Origin: Nostoc sp. CMAA1605
GTDB taxonomy: Bacteria > Cyanobacteriota > Cyanobacteriia > Cyanobacteriales > Nostocaceae
Length of the DNA: 64,000 nucleotides
Assembly: GCF_021596505.1 (NCBI RefSeq)
Contig: NZ_PJIZ01000004.1
Coordinates: 62,001 to 126,000, forward strand
Reading direction: 5' to 3'
The position numbers were made by a program, and so were the translations under genes. The notes beneath the pieces were generated by a model, which saw nothing but the letters and a program-made list of their open reading frames with translations, made no database searches and was not told where the DNA came from. Shown piece after piece: positions 53,938 to 63,301 of the stretch (position 1 is its first letter; each line of letters begins with the position of its first letter).

Positions 53938-54975
53938 GTGGAAAATACACTTGGATTAGAAATTATTGAGGTAGTCGAACAAGCCGCGATCGCATCTGCG
54001 AAGTGGATGGGTAAGGGCGAAAAAAATACTGCTGACCAAGTAGCAGTAGAAGCAATGCGGGAACGCATGAATAAAATCTATATGCGTGGTCGCATTGTGA
54101 TTGGGGAAGGGGAACGTGATGACGCTCCTATGCTGTACATTGGCGAAGAAGTTGGGATCTGTACCCAACCAGATGCTAAAGACTTCTGCAACCCCGATGA
54201 ATTAGTCGAAATTGATATTGCGGTTGACCCCTGCGAAGGTACAAACTTGGTAGCCTACGGACAACCTGGCTCAATGGCTGTACTGGCAATTTCTGAAAAA
54301 GGTGGTTTGTTTGCTGCACCTGACTTTTACATGAAAAAATTAGCAGCACCTCCAGCTGCTAAGGGTAAAGTAGACATCAATAAGTCAGCTACAGAAAACC
54401 TCAAGATTCTGGCTGAGTGTTTAGATCGGGCAATTGACGAACTGGTAGTAGTAGTCATGAAGCGCGATCGCCACAACGATTTGATCAAGGAAATTCGGTC
54501 AGCAGGCGCGAGAGTACAGCTAATCGCCGACGGTGACGTAGGTGCAGCCATCTCTTGCGGTTTTGCTGGGACTAATATTCATGCCTTAATGGGTATTGGT
54601 GCGGCTCCTGAAGGTGTCATCTCCGCAGCCGCAATGCGTGCTTTGGGCGGACACTTCCAAGGTCAATTGATCTACGATCCCGAAATCGTGAAGACAGGTT
54701 TGATTGGCGAAAGCAAAGAAGCTAACATCGAGCGTTTGCAATCTATGGGTATCACTGACCCTGATAAGGTCTATGATGCAAATGAATTAGCCTCTGGAGA
54801 AAACGTACTGTTCGCAGCTTGCGGTATTACCTCCGGCAACCTCATGCAAGGTGTGCGCTTCTTCCACGGCGGTGCAAGAACTCAAAGTTTGGTTATTTCC
54901 AGCCAGTCTAAAACTGCTCGCTTTGTAGATACCATTCATATGTTTGAACAGCCCAAGATTGTTCAACTGCACTAA
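53938..54975 (+). CDS. glpX: Class II fructose-1,6-/sedoheptulose-1,7-bisphosphatase
   Basis: The cyanobacterial dual-function enzyme of the Calvin cycle and gluconeogenesis. It starts at GTG 53938 ([20 protein letters not shown]), 345 residues, normal length. Metal and substrate motifs: [15 protein letters not shown] (about 57-71), [34 protein letters not shown], and [20 protein letters not shown]. The preceding ORF-free region holds its promoter. Downstream is a long tandem-repeat block before hemA. Confidence 0.96.
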   Translation: MENTLGLEIIEVVEQAAIASAKWMGKGEKNTADQVAVEAMRERMNKIYMRGRIVIGEGERDDAPMLYIGEEVGICTQPDAKDFCNPDELVEIDIAVDPCEGTNLVAYGQPGSMAVLAISEKGGLFAAPDFYMKKLAAPPAAKGKVDINKSATENLKILAECLDRAIDELVVVVMKRDRHNDLIKEIRSAGARVQLIADGDVGAAISCGFAGTNIHALMGIGAAPEGVISAAAMRALGGHFQGQLIYDPEIVKTGLIGESKEANIERLQSMGITDPDKVYDANELASGENVLFAACGITSGNLMQGVRFFHGGARTQSLVISSQSKTARFVDTIHMFEQPKIVQLH

Positions 54976-54980
54976 GAGTT

Positions 54981-55142
54981 AGGGACTAGGGACTGGGGAC
55001 TGGGGACTGGGAAGAAGTAGCAGGGGGCAGAGGGCAGGGGACAGGGAAACAAGGGAAAAATTTTTACTCCAATCCTCAGTACCCAATCCCCAGTACCCAA
55101 TACCCAATCCCCAGTACCCAGTCCCCAATCCCCAATCCCCAA
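54981..55142. repeat. Tandem repeat block between glpX and hemA
   Basis: GGGACTG and GGGGACT units (54981-55012), CAGGGGGCAGA units, then CCCAATC/CCCAGTA heptamers (55079-55141). Confidence 0.85.
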
Positions 55143-55172
55143 AATAATCCATTACTAAACTACCGATAAGAA

Positions 55173-56459
55173 ATGAATATTGCAGTGGTGGGGTTAAGCC
55201 ATAAAACAGCCCCAGTCGAAATTCGGGAAAAGCTGAGTATTCCAGAACCACAAACAGAAAGCGCGATCGCTCATCTTATCAGCTATCCCCATATTGATGA
55301 AGTTTCTATCCTCAGCACTTGTAACCGCTTAGAAATCTACATTGTGGCTGCGGAAACCGAACACGGTGTCCGAGAAGTGACTCAGTTTCTTTCTGAACAC
55401 AGCAAATTACCTATAAATTCTTTGCGGCAACATTTATTTGTACTGCTCCATGAAGATGCTGTGATGCACGTTATGCGGGTAGCAGCTGGTTTAGATAGCT
55501 TAGTCCTCGGTGAAGGACAAATTCTGGCTCAGGTGAAAAATACTCACAAACTGGGACAGCAATATAACGGTATAAAAACAATTTTGAATCGATTATTTAA
55601 ACAAGCAATTACAGCCGGTAAGCGGGTGAGAACGGAGACTAGCATCGGTACAGGTGCAGTATCTATTAGTTCGGCGGCTGTAGAACTAGCACAAATCAAA
55701 GTAGATAATTTAGCAGCCTGTCGTGTGGCAATTCTCGGTGCAGGGAAGATGTCGCGCTTGCTAGTACAACACTTGATTTCTAAAGGTGCTACACAAATCA
55801 GTATTGTCAATCGTTCCCGCGATCGCGCTCAAGAATTAGCACAACAGTTTTCAGAACAGCCCATCCGCATACACTTGCTCTCAGAAATGATGCAAGTAAT
55901 TGCCGAAAGTGACATAGTATTTACTAGCACATCATCAACTGACCCCATTTTAGATAAAGCAAAATTAGAGATGGTTTTAGCTCCTAACCAACCTCTAATG
56001 CTATTTGATATTTCTGTACCACGTAACGTCCATACAGACGTAAATGAACTATCTCACGTAGAAGCATTTAACGTGGATGATTTAAAAGCAGTCGTCGCTC
56101 AAAACTATGAAAGCCGAAGAAAAATGGCTCAGGAAGCCGAACGACTTTTAGAAGAAGAAGTTGATGCTTTTGATATTTGGTGGCGCAGTCTTGAAACCGT
56201 CTCAACAATCAGTTCACTGCGGAATAAAATCGAAACCATTCGCGAACAAGAATTAGAGAAAGCTTTATCAAGATTGGGTTCGGAATTTGGCGATAAACAT
56301 CAAGAAGTCATAGAAGCTTTAACACGAGGAATTGTTAATAAAATTTTACATGATCCGATGGTGCAATTACGCGCCCAGCAAGATGTAGAAGCCAGAAGAC
56401 GATGTATGCAAACTCTACAAATGCTCTTCAACTTGGATGTAGGTGAGCAGTTTAGTTAA
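55173..56459 (+). CDS. hemA: Glutamyl-tRNA reductase
   Basis: HemA reduces glutamyl-tRNA(Glu) to glutamate semialdehyde, the first committed step of chlorophyll, haem and bilin synthesis. The 428-residue protein has catalytic C50 in [27 protein letters not shown], the NADPH Rossmann motif [10 protein letters not shown] (about 191-200) and a C-terminal dimerisation helix. Length and order are standard. Confidence 0.97.
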   Translation: MNIAVVGLSHKTAPVEIREKLSIPEPQTESAIAHLISYPHIDEVSILSTCNRLEIYIVAAETEHGVREVTQFLSEHSKLPINSLRQHLFVLLHEDAVMHVMRVAAGLDSLVLGEGQILAQVKNTHKLGQQYNGIKTILNRLFKQAITAGKRVRTETSIGTGAVSISSAAVELAQIKVDNLAACRVAILGAGKMSRLLVQHLISKGATQISIVNRSRDRAQELAQQFSEQPIRIHLLSEMMQVIAESDIVFTSTSSTDPILDKAKLEMVLAPNQPLMLFDISVPRNVHTDVNELSHVEAFNVDDLKAVVAQNYESRRKMAQEAERLLEEEVDAFDIWWRSLETVSTISSLRNKIETIREQELEKALSRLGSEFGDKHQEVIEALTRGIVNKILHDPMVQLRAQQDVEARRRCMQTLQMLFNLDVGEQFS

Positions 56460-56462
56460 ATT

Positions 56463-56612
56463 AGGGGTGTAGGGGTATGAGGGTATAGGGGTGTAGGGGT
56501 GTAAGGGTGTAGGGGTAAATTTTTACACTAATACCCAGTTCCCAGTTCCCAGTCACCAGTCCCCAGTGATGCACTGAGCTTGTCGAAGTGTCCCTAACCC
56601 CACACCCTTTTG
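56463..56612. repeat. GGGTGTA repeats and a 17-bp element copy
   Basis: AGGGGTGT-type octamers (56463-56515), CCCAGTT/CCCAGTC heptamers, then a reverse copy of the ACTTCGACAAGCTCAGT element at 56573-56589. Confidence 0.8.
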
Positions 56613-56619
56613 TGAAAAA

Positions 56620-57207
56620 CTATAATTCCCTATCTGGACTAGAGGTAGGTGATTGCGGTTCAGGCTGGGAATTAGTAGGAGACACTACAGAAGGTGTGTC
56701 ACTGTCGCTATCTAAGCGACTACTGACATCAATATAAGGAGCTGAAGCACTTTCATATAGTGAAGGTGTTCCTGTTTCGCCTTTGCGCCAAGCCAGGAGA
56801 TTATCTAGTGTTGTGACTGCGTCTTGTCCTGGCTTCAGAGTAAAAATAAGCCTTTCACAACGACCATTGATTTGACTGGCGGTACAAACTACACGCTGAC
56901 GATTCATCATACCCACAGTGATGAATCTTAGCCTTCTTTGTTGACGGTAAATTTCTAACCGCCTGCTAACTTCTCTACATCTGGTGAAATTATCATAACC
57001 ACTGTTTTGAAAAAAATTAGAAGTCCAGCGAATCCAAGGTTCTCGCTCTCCGCTAAAATTGCGATACATTGTGATCGGTTTGCCTGTGGACATATCACAG
57101 TAAAAACCTCTAGTACGTTGTGTCCAACCAGGTTGCTGTGTAGTGATCACTGCACTAATGGTGATCGCACCTGTTGTGATCAATGTTCTTAAACAGAAAA
57201 ATTTCAT
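56620..57207 (-). CDS. COP23-like exported protein
   Basis: From ATG 57207 (MKFFCLRTLITTGAITISAV) a 195-residue protein with a signal peptide (about 1-28) and a Cys-containing domain: FYCDMSTGKPITMYRNF, CREVSRRLEIYRQQ, VCTASQINGRCERLIFTLKPG. This pattern matches the circadian-oscillating protein COP23 family of cyanobacteria, whose function is unknown. The last ~35 residues are Ser/Pro-rich and disordered. Fifteen residues upstream in frame are rejected as non-signal-like. Confidence 0.8.
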   Translation of the reverse strand: MKFFCLRTLITTGAITISAVITTQQPGWTQRTRGFYCDMSTGKPITMYRNFSGEREPWIRWTSNFFQNSGYDNFTRCREVSRRLEIYRQQRRLRFITVGMMNRQRVVCTASQINGRCERLIFTLKPGQDAVTTLDNLLAWRKGETGTPSLYESASAPYIDVSSRLDSDSDTPSVVSPTNSQPEPQSPTSSPDREL

Positions 57208-57306
57208 ATAATCTTTGGGGATTAATTCATAAAAAATACTGAATTCCCCCAATTATAAAATACCGTCATATACAGTAAGATTTTCTCCTGATTTGTTAAA
57301 TATATA

Positions 57307-57336
57307 GGGGCGCACAACTAACTAGTTGCACGCCCC
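57307..57336. terminator. Hairpin downstream of the small HTH gene
   Basis: GGGGCG (57307-57312) pairs with CGCCCC (57331-57336), with inner CAACTA/TAGTTG pairing. A related GGGGTG...CACCCC hairpin is found at 20097-20118 after hisB. Confidence 0.5.
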
Positions 57337-57369
57337 ATTAGAATTTCTGCTGGACTCGATTACGAATAA

Positions 57370-57588
57370 CTATGAAAGGTGCCTGATTCTTGCTCTATAA
57401 TCTAGCAGCGCACCTTGGCTAACTACAGTGCGCCCGTTTCTTTTGTGCGTTGGTATCTGTCCTTTTTGCAGAGCCATGTACAGGGTACTTTGGTCTACAC
57501 CTAAAAGTCTAGCTGCTTGCACGAGCGAAGTACCTGGTTTGGGCATACCTGGTTTCTGCTTTCTTCGACGGAATGATGATTGGAACAT
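57370..57588 (-). CDS. Small helix-turn-helix DNA-binding protein (excisionase/AlpA-like)
   Basis: A 72-residue protein with a basic N-terminus (RRRKQKPG) and a winged-helix-like segment SLVQAARLLGVDQSTLYMAL followed by QKGQIPTHKRNGRTVVSQGALLDY, the usual pattern of HTH_17 / excisionase-like proteins. It could be a regulator or a mobile-element remnant; no integrase gene is near. It diverges from the ArsR-type regulator gene at 57760. Confidence 0.7.
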   Translation of the reverse strand: MFQSSFRRRKQKPGMPKPGTSLVQAARLLGVDQSTLYMALQKGQIPTHKRNGRTVVSQGALLDYRARIRHLS

Positions 57589-57759
57589 GGCGAAATGTGA
57601 AGAACTACTTAAGAAAACTCAACTTTTTTCACAACGAATCGCAAAATTAACATTAATCAAAATTAACCAAAGCAGAGCTTGTGCTGCATCAGATGATTAC
57701 AGCATTAGTAATTCGATCTACCTCTAATTAGATTGGGGTCGAATTAAGTATAACAAATT

Positions 57760-58353
57760 ATGAACAGAGAACAATTTCAAACCCTGCTACAATTTTTCAA
57801 AGCGTTGGCTGACGAAAGCCGATTAAAGATTTTAGGAATCTTAGCTAATCAAGAGTGCAGTGTTGAGGAATTGGCAGCATTAATGCAACTCAAAGAGCCT
57901 ACAGTTTCCCATCATTTGGCCAAGCTAAGAGAGTTAAATTTAGTGACAATGCGCCCAGAAGGTAACAGTCGCATATATCAATTAGACAGTGAAGTTTTAC
58001 AACGTATCAGCAAGGAAGTTTTCACTACTGAACAACTAGCATCGCTCATAGAGGATGTTGATACTGAAGCCTGGGAGAGCAAAGTCTTAAAAAACTACGT
58101 AGAAATAGAACAAACTAGTACAGGAATGGTACAACGTCTCAAAGAGATTCCCGCTAGTCGCAAAAAGCGTTTAGTAATCCTCAAATGGTTAGCCAACAAA
58201 TTTGAGTCAGGAGTTAACTATTCAGAACATGATGTGAATGATATTCTCAAAACCTATCATCCAGACTACGCCACCTTAAGACGAGAATTAGTTGGCTACC
58301 ACCTAATGCAGCGAGAAAACGGCGTTTATTGGAGAGTAGTCATTAGTCATTAG
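57760..58353 (+). CDS. ArsR-family transcriptional regulator with DUF2087 domain
   Basis: A 197-residue regulator. Residues 1-95 are a winged helix of ArsR type (FFKALADESRLKILGILANQ, EPTVSHHLAKLRELNLVTMR). Residues about 120-195 form a DUF2087-like domain (SRKKRLVILKWLANKFESGV then HPDYATLRRELVGYHLMQRE). No Cys pair typical of metal sensors is present in the first helix region, only one Cys33. The regulated genes are unknown; livG/livM lie downstream in the opposite direction. Confidence 0.87.
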   Translation: MNREQFQTLLQFFKALADESRLKILGILANQECSVEELAALMQLKEPTVSHHLAKLRELNLVTMRPEGNSRIYQLDSEVLQRISKEVFTTEQLASLIEDVDTEAWESKVLKNYVEIEQTSTGMVQRLKEIPASRKKRLVILKWLANKFESGVNYSEHDVNDILKTYHPDYATLRRELVGYHLMQRENGVYWRVVISH

Positions 58354-58478
58354 TCATTAGTCATTAGTCATTAGTCATTAGTATTTTTCCTCTGTTCCAA
58401 TGCCCAATGCCCAATTCCCAATTCCCAATGCCCAATTCCCAATGCCCAATCCCCAGTCCCCAATCCCCAATCCCCTAT
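58338..58478. repeat. CATTAGT and CCCAATTC/CCCAATG heptamer arrays
   Basis: Six CATTAGT heptamers (58341-58382) and about nine CCCAATG/CCCAATT/CCCAGTC units (58402-58475) fill the space between convergent regulator and livG genes. Confidence 0.88.
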
Positions 58479-59257
58479 TGCCCTAAATAAGCTTCTAATA
58501 CCTGGGTATTGTTTTGAATTTGGGCTGGTGTGCCATCAGCTAAATTTCTGCCTTCTGCTAGTACCCAGACGCGATCGCACAAGGACATAATTACATCCAT
58601 GTTGTGTTCAATAATTAGAAAGGTCATGCCGTCTTGACGATTCCAATTTTGAATGCGATCGCATATATCATCAATTAATCTGGGATTGACTCCGGCTGCT
58701 GGTTCATCCAGCAAAATCAACTTGGGGTTTGTCATTAAGGCTCTACCCATTTCTAGTAGTTTGCGTTGTCCTCCAGACAAACCACCAGCATATTCGTAGG
58801 CTTTATGGGCTAATCCCACAGATTCCAGCACCGTCATTGCTCTGGCTTTTAATTCCTTTTCTTCCTTCGCAACTACGTGGGGTTGTAGCTGTACCTGCCA
58901 AAAATTTTCCCCTGTCTGTTTTTGGGCTGCTAGTAGCATATTTTCTAACACTGACAGCCTAGAGAGTGTCCGCGCTACTTGAAAGGTGCGGACTAATCCC
59001 TGTTGGGCGATTTGGTGGGGTTGTAGGTTTTGGATGGGTTCACCGTCAAAAATTACGCGTCCCTTATCTGGACGAATGAAGTTAGAAAGTAAGTTAAATA
59101 AAGTAGTTTTCCCAGCACCATTGGGGCCAATCAAACCAGTGATGCTACCTTGAGCTACTTCGATTTGGGCTTCATTGACAGCTTTGATCCCGCCGAAACT
59201 TTTACAAAGTCCGCTAGCAGCTAATAAGGGAAGTGGGGATGATTGGTTATTTACCAA
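58475..59257 (-). CDS. livG: Branched-chain/neutral amino acid ABC transporter ATPase (LivG/NatA-like)
   Basis: A 260-residue ATPase starting at TTG 59257, supported by a strong AAGGAGG site just upstream. Walker [10 protein letters not shown] (44-52), signature [15 protein letters not shown], Walker [11 protein letters not shown], switch His in IEHNMDVIM. The C-terminal [20 protein letters not shown] is typical of LivG. It overlaps the livM gene by 11 bp. In heterocystous cyanobacteria the N-I neutral amino acid system uses NatA/NatC of this type; this may be that system or a paralogue. Substrate is inferred from family. Confidence 0.92.
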   Translation of the reverse strand: MVNNQSSPLPLLAASGLCKSFGGIKAVNEAQIEVAQGSITGLIGPNGAGKTTLFNLLSNFIRPDKGRVIFDGEPIQNLQPHQIAQQGLVRTFQVARTLSRLSVLENMLLAAQKQTGENFWQVQLQPHVVAKEEKELKARAMTVLESVGLAHKAYEYAGGLSGGQRKLLEMGRALMTNPKLILLDEPAAGVNPRLIDDICDRIQNWNRQDGMTFLIIEHNMDVIMSLCDRVWVLAEGRNLADGTPAQIQNNTQVLEAYLGQ

Positions 59258-60380
59258 GGGTGAGTTCCTCCTTTTTCCCTAAGATACCTTGAGGCCGCCA
59301 AATCATCAGCACCATCAAAATTAAACCAATTACCATAATCCGAAATGCACCCAAACGCGCTTCATCTAGGGGGATAATTTTTGGTAAAAGTTCACGGGTA
59401 ATGGCATCGTAAGCAAAGTAAATTACTGCGCCTAAAATTGTGCCGACATTATTACCAGAACCGCCCAAAATTACCATAATCCAGGAGTCAAAAGTTAGCT
59501 GTGGTTGGAAGTTATCAGGGTAAATAGCACTGATTTGCCAAGCAAAGAAAGCACCAGCCACACCTGCGATCGCACCACCTAACATCAAGGATTGTAGCTT
59601 GTACCAAAACACATTTTTACCCATTGCTTTGGGTATTTCTTCATCTTCACGGATGGCTTTTAAGACTCTACCCCAAGGCGATCGCACTAAATATTCCAGT
59701 CGCCAAAATACCAGTGCTAACACTAACAGCGATAACAGCATTAAACCCGCCTTGGGCAAGTAATTATAGAGTGTAATCACCCCAGAAATATAAATGAGCA
59801 GTGCTAATACACCTAAGATACTGCCCACCACCAACCGCGAAATCAATTCTTGCTTGTTACCAACTCTGTAACCTGAATCAACAACCTGTGGTTTTTGAGC
59901 AATGCGAATCCACCGCCATAAAGAAAAAATCGTAACCGCCAACAGCAGCGTTAAGATACCAATCATCCCCAAACGAAACACCAAATTTGGCTGTGTCGAA
60001 AACGGAATCGGATAACTCTGGACACCAAAAGCCCCAGATACCCAAGTATCACCCACAGGTAACTCCTGGTTATTCACCACCAAGCGGATGAGTTCACCAG
60101 TCCCGATGGTAACAATGGCTAAATAATCTTCCCGCAGGCGCAAAGTAGCTAAACCGATAATTAAACCTAATAAAGCCGCCACAGCTGCCCCTATCAGGGC
60201 TGCGATGAATAGAGGTACACCCCTAAGACTTAATAGCACCGTAGTATAAGCACCCAAGGTCATAAAAGCGATATGACCAAAATTAATTAACCCTGTAAAA
60301 CCCCACTGTAAATTGAGTCCTAAACTAAACAGGGCAAAGGTGGCTGTAGAAATTGCAAGAAAAATTAGATATTCAATCAT
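59247..60380 (-). CDS. livM: Branched-chain/neutral amino acid ABC transporter permease (LivM/NatC-like)
   Basis: A 377-residue permease with about ten hydrophobic segments. Family motifs: GLNLQWGFTGLINFGHIAFM (about 21-40), RLREDYLAIVTIGTGE, and the EAA-like loop GRVLKAIREDEEIPKAMG. A Pro/Gln-containing central loop (about 165-185) is longer than in enterics. The partner ATPase gene follows with overlapping stop and start. The LivH-like permease and binding protein are not in the window. Confidence 0.92.
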   Translation of the reverse strand: MIEYLIFLAISTATFALFSLGLNLQWGFTGLINFGHIAFMTLGAYTTVLLSLRGVPLFIAALIGAAVAALLGLIIGLATLRLREDYLAIVTIGTGELIRLVVNNQELPVGDTWVSGAFGVQSYPIPFSTQPNLVFRLGMIGILTLLLAVTIFSLWRWIRIAQKPQVVDSGYRVGNKQELISRLVVGSILGVLALLIYISGVITLYNYLPKAGLMLLSLLVLALVFWRLEYLVRSPWGRVLKAIREDEEIPKAMGKNVFWYKLQSLMLGGAIAGVAGAFFAWQISAIYPDNFQPQLTFDSWIMVILGGSGNNVGTILGAVIYFAYDAITRELLPKIIPLDEARLGAFRIMVIGLILMVLMIWRPQGILGKKEELTLGK

Positions 60381-60383
60381 TAG

Positions 60384-60515
60384 TTATTAGTCAATAGTCA
60401 ATAGTCATTAGTCATTAGTTATTAGTCATTGGGTAAGATTCTACCTTGTCCCCAATCCCCAGTCCCCAGTGATGCACTGAGCTTGTCGAAGTGTCCCCAG
60501 TCCCCAATCCCCATC
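60384..60515. repeat. TCATTAG and CCCAATC repeats with a 17-bp element copy
   Basis: TTAGTCA/AATAGTC units (60384-60430), CCCAGTC heptamers and the reverse element ACTGAGCTTGTCGAAGT at 60476-60492. Confidence 0.8.
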
Positions 60516-60577
60516 CCGTTAAACATGGACGATTTTTGGGAACTATAAATTTGTGTTTTGGTTAATATGAAGAATAG

Positions 60578-60775
60578 ATGAACTTGTTGAGAATTAGAAT
60601 CCATCATTTAATTGAACAGTTAGGGGACGAGGAACTGGAAAGTGTTTGGCATGATATCCATGCGCTGCACTGTGATTTTTATATGCTAAAAGCAATACAA
60701 CAAGTCAAGCGATCGCAGCAACCGTGGGATATCTTAACCCATGATGAAGCCGTCCGAATGTTGATGTTTGTTTAG
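60578..60775 (+). CDS. Small hypothetical protein, possible antitoxin
   Basis: A 65-residue acidic helical protein (LIEQLGDEELESVWHDIHAL). Its position ahead of a RelE/ParE-like gene makes it an antitoxin candidate. The usual short gap is replaced by about 180 bp of tandem repeats. The C-terminus (HDEAVRMLMFV) ends directly at the repeats and may have been altered by them. No DNA-binding domain is evident. Confidence in a real gene is moderate. Confidence 0.55.
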   Translation: MNLLRIRIHHLIEQLGDEELESVWHDIHALHCDFYMLKAIQQVKRSQQPWDILTHDEAVRMLMFV

Positions 60776-60955
60776 GATTGGGGATTAGGGACTGGGGATT
60801 GGTGACTGGGGACTGGGATAAAGGAGGCAGGGGGGCAGGGAGCAGGGAGAAATGGGGAAATTCTTCTCCCCCCTGCACCCTGCACCCTGCTCCAATTCCT
60901 CTTCTATGCCCCATGCCCCATGCCCCATCCCCTATGCCCTATGCCCCTACTAAGG
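60776..60955. repeat. GGGGATT, GGCAGGG and CCCATGC tandem repeats
   Basis: Several repeat classes are stacked: GGGGATT/GGGGACT (60776-60818), CAGGGGG units, CACCCTG units and CCCCATG units (60907-60945). They separate the two small genes. Confidence 0.85.
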
Positions 60956-60975
60956 TGAACGCAGTGAATCTAGAA

Positions 60976-61221
60976 ATGCGTTATGCGAGGTCTTTTTTAG
61001 TAGACCTGAAAAGTTTAGAATCAGCTGCCTATCAGCGAGTATTCGATTTTGTGTTTTATGAGTTTGCTGACAAGTGGAATTTGCATTCTCTTCCAGAGTT
61101 GCGACAGCTGGATGATGAGGGCATTTTTCACAGGTTTACCATTGATAATTATTTGGTTGGGATAGAAATCAGGGGTGAGATTGTTAAATTTCTTCGCGTC
61201 ATACCTATGCCAGATGTTTAA
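60976..61221 (+). CDS. RelE/ParE-like toxin-family protein
   Basis: From ATG 60976 (MRYARSFLVDLKSLESAAYQ) an 81-residue protein; GTG 60964 is an alternative start, and the open frame further upstream is repeat sequence. The pattern SFLxDLKSL, FDFVFYEFADKW, the LRQLDDEGIFHRFTIDNYLV strand and IVKFLRVIPMPDV fits the RelE/ParE superfamily of ribosome-associated RNases or gyrase inhibitors. Activity cannot be judged by eye. It probably pairs with the preceding small ORF. Confidence 0.7.
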   Translation: MRYARSFLVDLKSLESAAYQRVFDFVFYEFADKWNLHSLPELRQLDDEGIFHRFTIDNYLVGIEIRGEIVKFLRVIPMPDV

Positions 61222-61324
61222 GGTGAAGCGTTTCTCAACACTAAAAACTGTATAAGGCAAAGCAGGGATGGGTCTACCGTTACATTACACTTGATTTTAA
61301 GGACACTTTACTAGAGATTTCCCT

Positions 61325-62911
61325 ATGGATGCGAAGGCACTTTGGCAACGATACCAAGATTGGTTATATTTCCACGAGGGATTAGGACTGTATCTAGATG
61401 TAAGTCGGATGCGTTTTGATGATGCCTTCGTGAAGTCGTTGCAGCCGAAGTTTGACAAAGCGTTTGCGGAGATGGCTCAATTGGAGCAGGGTGCGATCGC
61501 CAATCCCGATGAGAACCGCATGGTGGGACACTACTGGCTAAGAAACCCAGATTTAGCCCCCACTCCAGAACTGACACAAGAAATTGTGCAAACCTTAGAA
61601 CAAGTGGAAGCCTTTGCCGAAAAAGTTCACACAGGTGCGATTCATCCACCTAAAGCAAACCGCTTCACAGATATTATTTCTATTGGCATAGGTGGTTCTG
61701 CCCTTGGCCCTCAATTTGTTGCTGAAGCCCTCGCCCCAGACTTTCCGCCCCTAAAAATTCATTTTATCGACAACACCGATCCCGCCGGTATTGATCGGGT
61801 TCTCACTCAACTGAGAAATCATCTTGCTAGCACCTTGGTACTAGTGATCTCCAAATCTGGAGGCACACCAGAACCGCGTAATGGCATGATTGAAGTCAAA
61901 AAAGCCTATGCTGGACAGAATTTAGATTTTGCTCAATATGCAGTAGCTATTACTAGTGCTGATAGTAATCTGGATAAATTAGCAAAAGCTGAAGGTTGGC
62001 TGGCTAGATTCCCTATGTATGATTGGGTAGGCGGACGGACTTCGGAAATGTCTACCGTTGGGTTAGTTCCCGCCGCCTTGCAAGGGATTGATGTTCGCAC
62101 CATGCTAGAAGGTGCAAAAGAAATGGACGACGCTACCCGCGTCAGTGATGTGAAAAATAATCCGGCGGCGTTGTTGGCGTTGTCTTGGTATTTTGCGGGT
62201 AACGGTAAGGGTGAAAAAGACATGGTTGTTTTACCCTACAAGGACAGTTTGCTGTTGTTTAGCCGCTACTTACAACAGCTAGTCATGGAATCCTTGGGTA
62301 AAGAAAAAGACTTAGATGGCAATGTTGTTTATCAAGGTATTGCCGTTTATGGTAACAAGGGTTCAACTGACCAACACGCCTATGTGCAACAATTGCGTGA
62401 AGGTGTACCCAATTTCTTTGCTACCTTAATCGAAGTTTTGGAAGACCGCAGTAGCGCATCTCCAGAGATTGATCCTGGCGTAACTTCCGGTGACTATCTC
62501 TCTGGTTTCTTACAAGGAACTCGCCAAGCCTTGTATGAAAATCAGCGTGACTCCATCACTGTCACCATTCCCCAAGTTAACGCTAGGACTGTGGGCGCAT
62601 TAGTCGCTTTGTATGAACGGGCTGTAGGTTTATACGCTAGCTTGGTTAACATTAACGCTTACCACCAGCCAGGGGTAGAAGCTGGTAAAAAAGCGGCTGC
62701 GGCTATTTTGGACTTGCAAGCTAAGGTAGTAGGCTTACTGCAAAAAGAAAAATCAGCCCTCTCTTTGGCAGAAATTGCAGATAAATTAGGTGCGGCTGAT
62801 CAAGTTGAAGCTATTTACAAGATTCTGCGTCACTTGCAGGCTAACCAACGCGGTGTAGTTTTGCAGGGAAATCTTGCTCAACCCAGCAGTTTAAAAGTTT
62901 CTCTAGGCTAA
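61325..62911 (+). CDS. pgi: Glucose-6-phosphate isomerase
   Basis: Pgi interconverts glucose 6-phosphate and fructose 6-phosphate, here also for the oxidative pentose pathway that feeds heterocysts. The 528-residue protein is of the shorter cyanobacterial type with a C-terminal helical extension. Motifs: [63 protein letters not shown] and [15 protein letters not shown] clear terminator follows. Confidence 0.97.
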   Translation: MDAKALWQRYQDWLYFHEGLGLYLDVSRMRFDDAFVKSLQPKFDKAFAEMAQLEQGAIANPDENRMVGHYWLRNPDLAPTPELTQEIVQTLEQVEAFAEKVHTGAIHPPKANRFTDIISIGIGGSALGPQFVAEALAPDFPPLKIHFIDNTDPAGIDRVLTQLRNHLASTLVLVISKSGGTPEPRNGMIEVKKAYAGQNLDFAQYAVAITSADSNLDKLAKAEGWLARFPMYDWVGGRTSEMSTVGLVPAALQGIDVRTMLEGAKEMDDATRVSDVKNNPAALLALSWYFAGNGKGEKDMVVLPYKDSLLLFSRYLQQLVMESLGKEKDLDGNVVYQGIAVYGNKGSTDQHAYVQQLREGVPNFFATLIEVLEDRSSASPEIDPGVTSGDYLSGFLQGTRQALYENQRDSITVTIPQVNARTVGALVALYERAVGLYASLVNINAYHQPGVEAGKKAAAAILDLQAKVVGLLQKEKSALSLAEIADKLGAADQVEAIYKILRHLQANQRGVVLQGNLAQPSSLKVSLG

Positions 62912-62965
62912 TAAATTTTATACTGCTACACAAAAGTTCAAGCAGTAATAGTTCTATTAATTTTA

Positions 62966-62995
62966 AAACCCGCTTTCATCAAGCGGGTTTTTTTG
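62966..62995 (+). terminator. Rho-independent terminator of pgi
   Basis: CCCGCTT (62970-62976) pairs with AAGCGGG (62982-62988), extended by AAA/TTT and followed by seven T. Confidence 0.92.
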
Positions 62996-62997
62996 AT

Positions 62998-63301
62998 GTG
63001 CAGAAAGTCAAAATTAATAAATTCATGTCTGTAATACCAATTCTCCAAAATTAGGCAACAGATGTAAAGCCTGAAACTCATACCAATTCACGAAAATTTT
63101 GAAATAGATCCAAATCCGAAAACCTTTGTCAAGTCAGGATTTCTCAATTGCGTTAGCGGAGCGGGGCGTTAGCCCATTGCGAATTGCGAATTGTGAATTG
63201 GTATCAGATGGTGTATGACTTTCTGAATTGCGAATTGCGAATTGCGAATTGGTATAAACTGTTTCACCGCACACAAAAGCAAATCTTTTAGTGTGGATTG
63301 T
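62998..63301. other. 304-bp intergenic region with a MITE-like element
   Basis: Beyond the pgi terminator lies only the 125-bp element at 63080-63204 and a partial tail copy (GAATTGCGAATTGGTATAA, about 63237-63256). No gene. Confidence 0.7.
63080..63204. mobile_element. 125-bp MITE-like element, copy 2 (reverse)
   Basis: Same length and same 12-bp terminal repeats (ATACCAATTCAC and complement) as the copy at 45869-45993, in reverse orientation. The interior holds GTTAGCGGAGCGGGGCGTTA and CCTTTGTCAAGTCAGGATT, matching the first copy with scattered changes. Confidence 0.75.
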
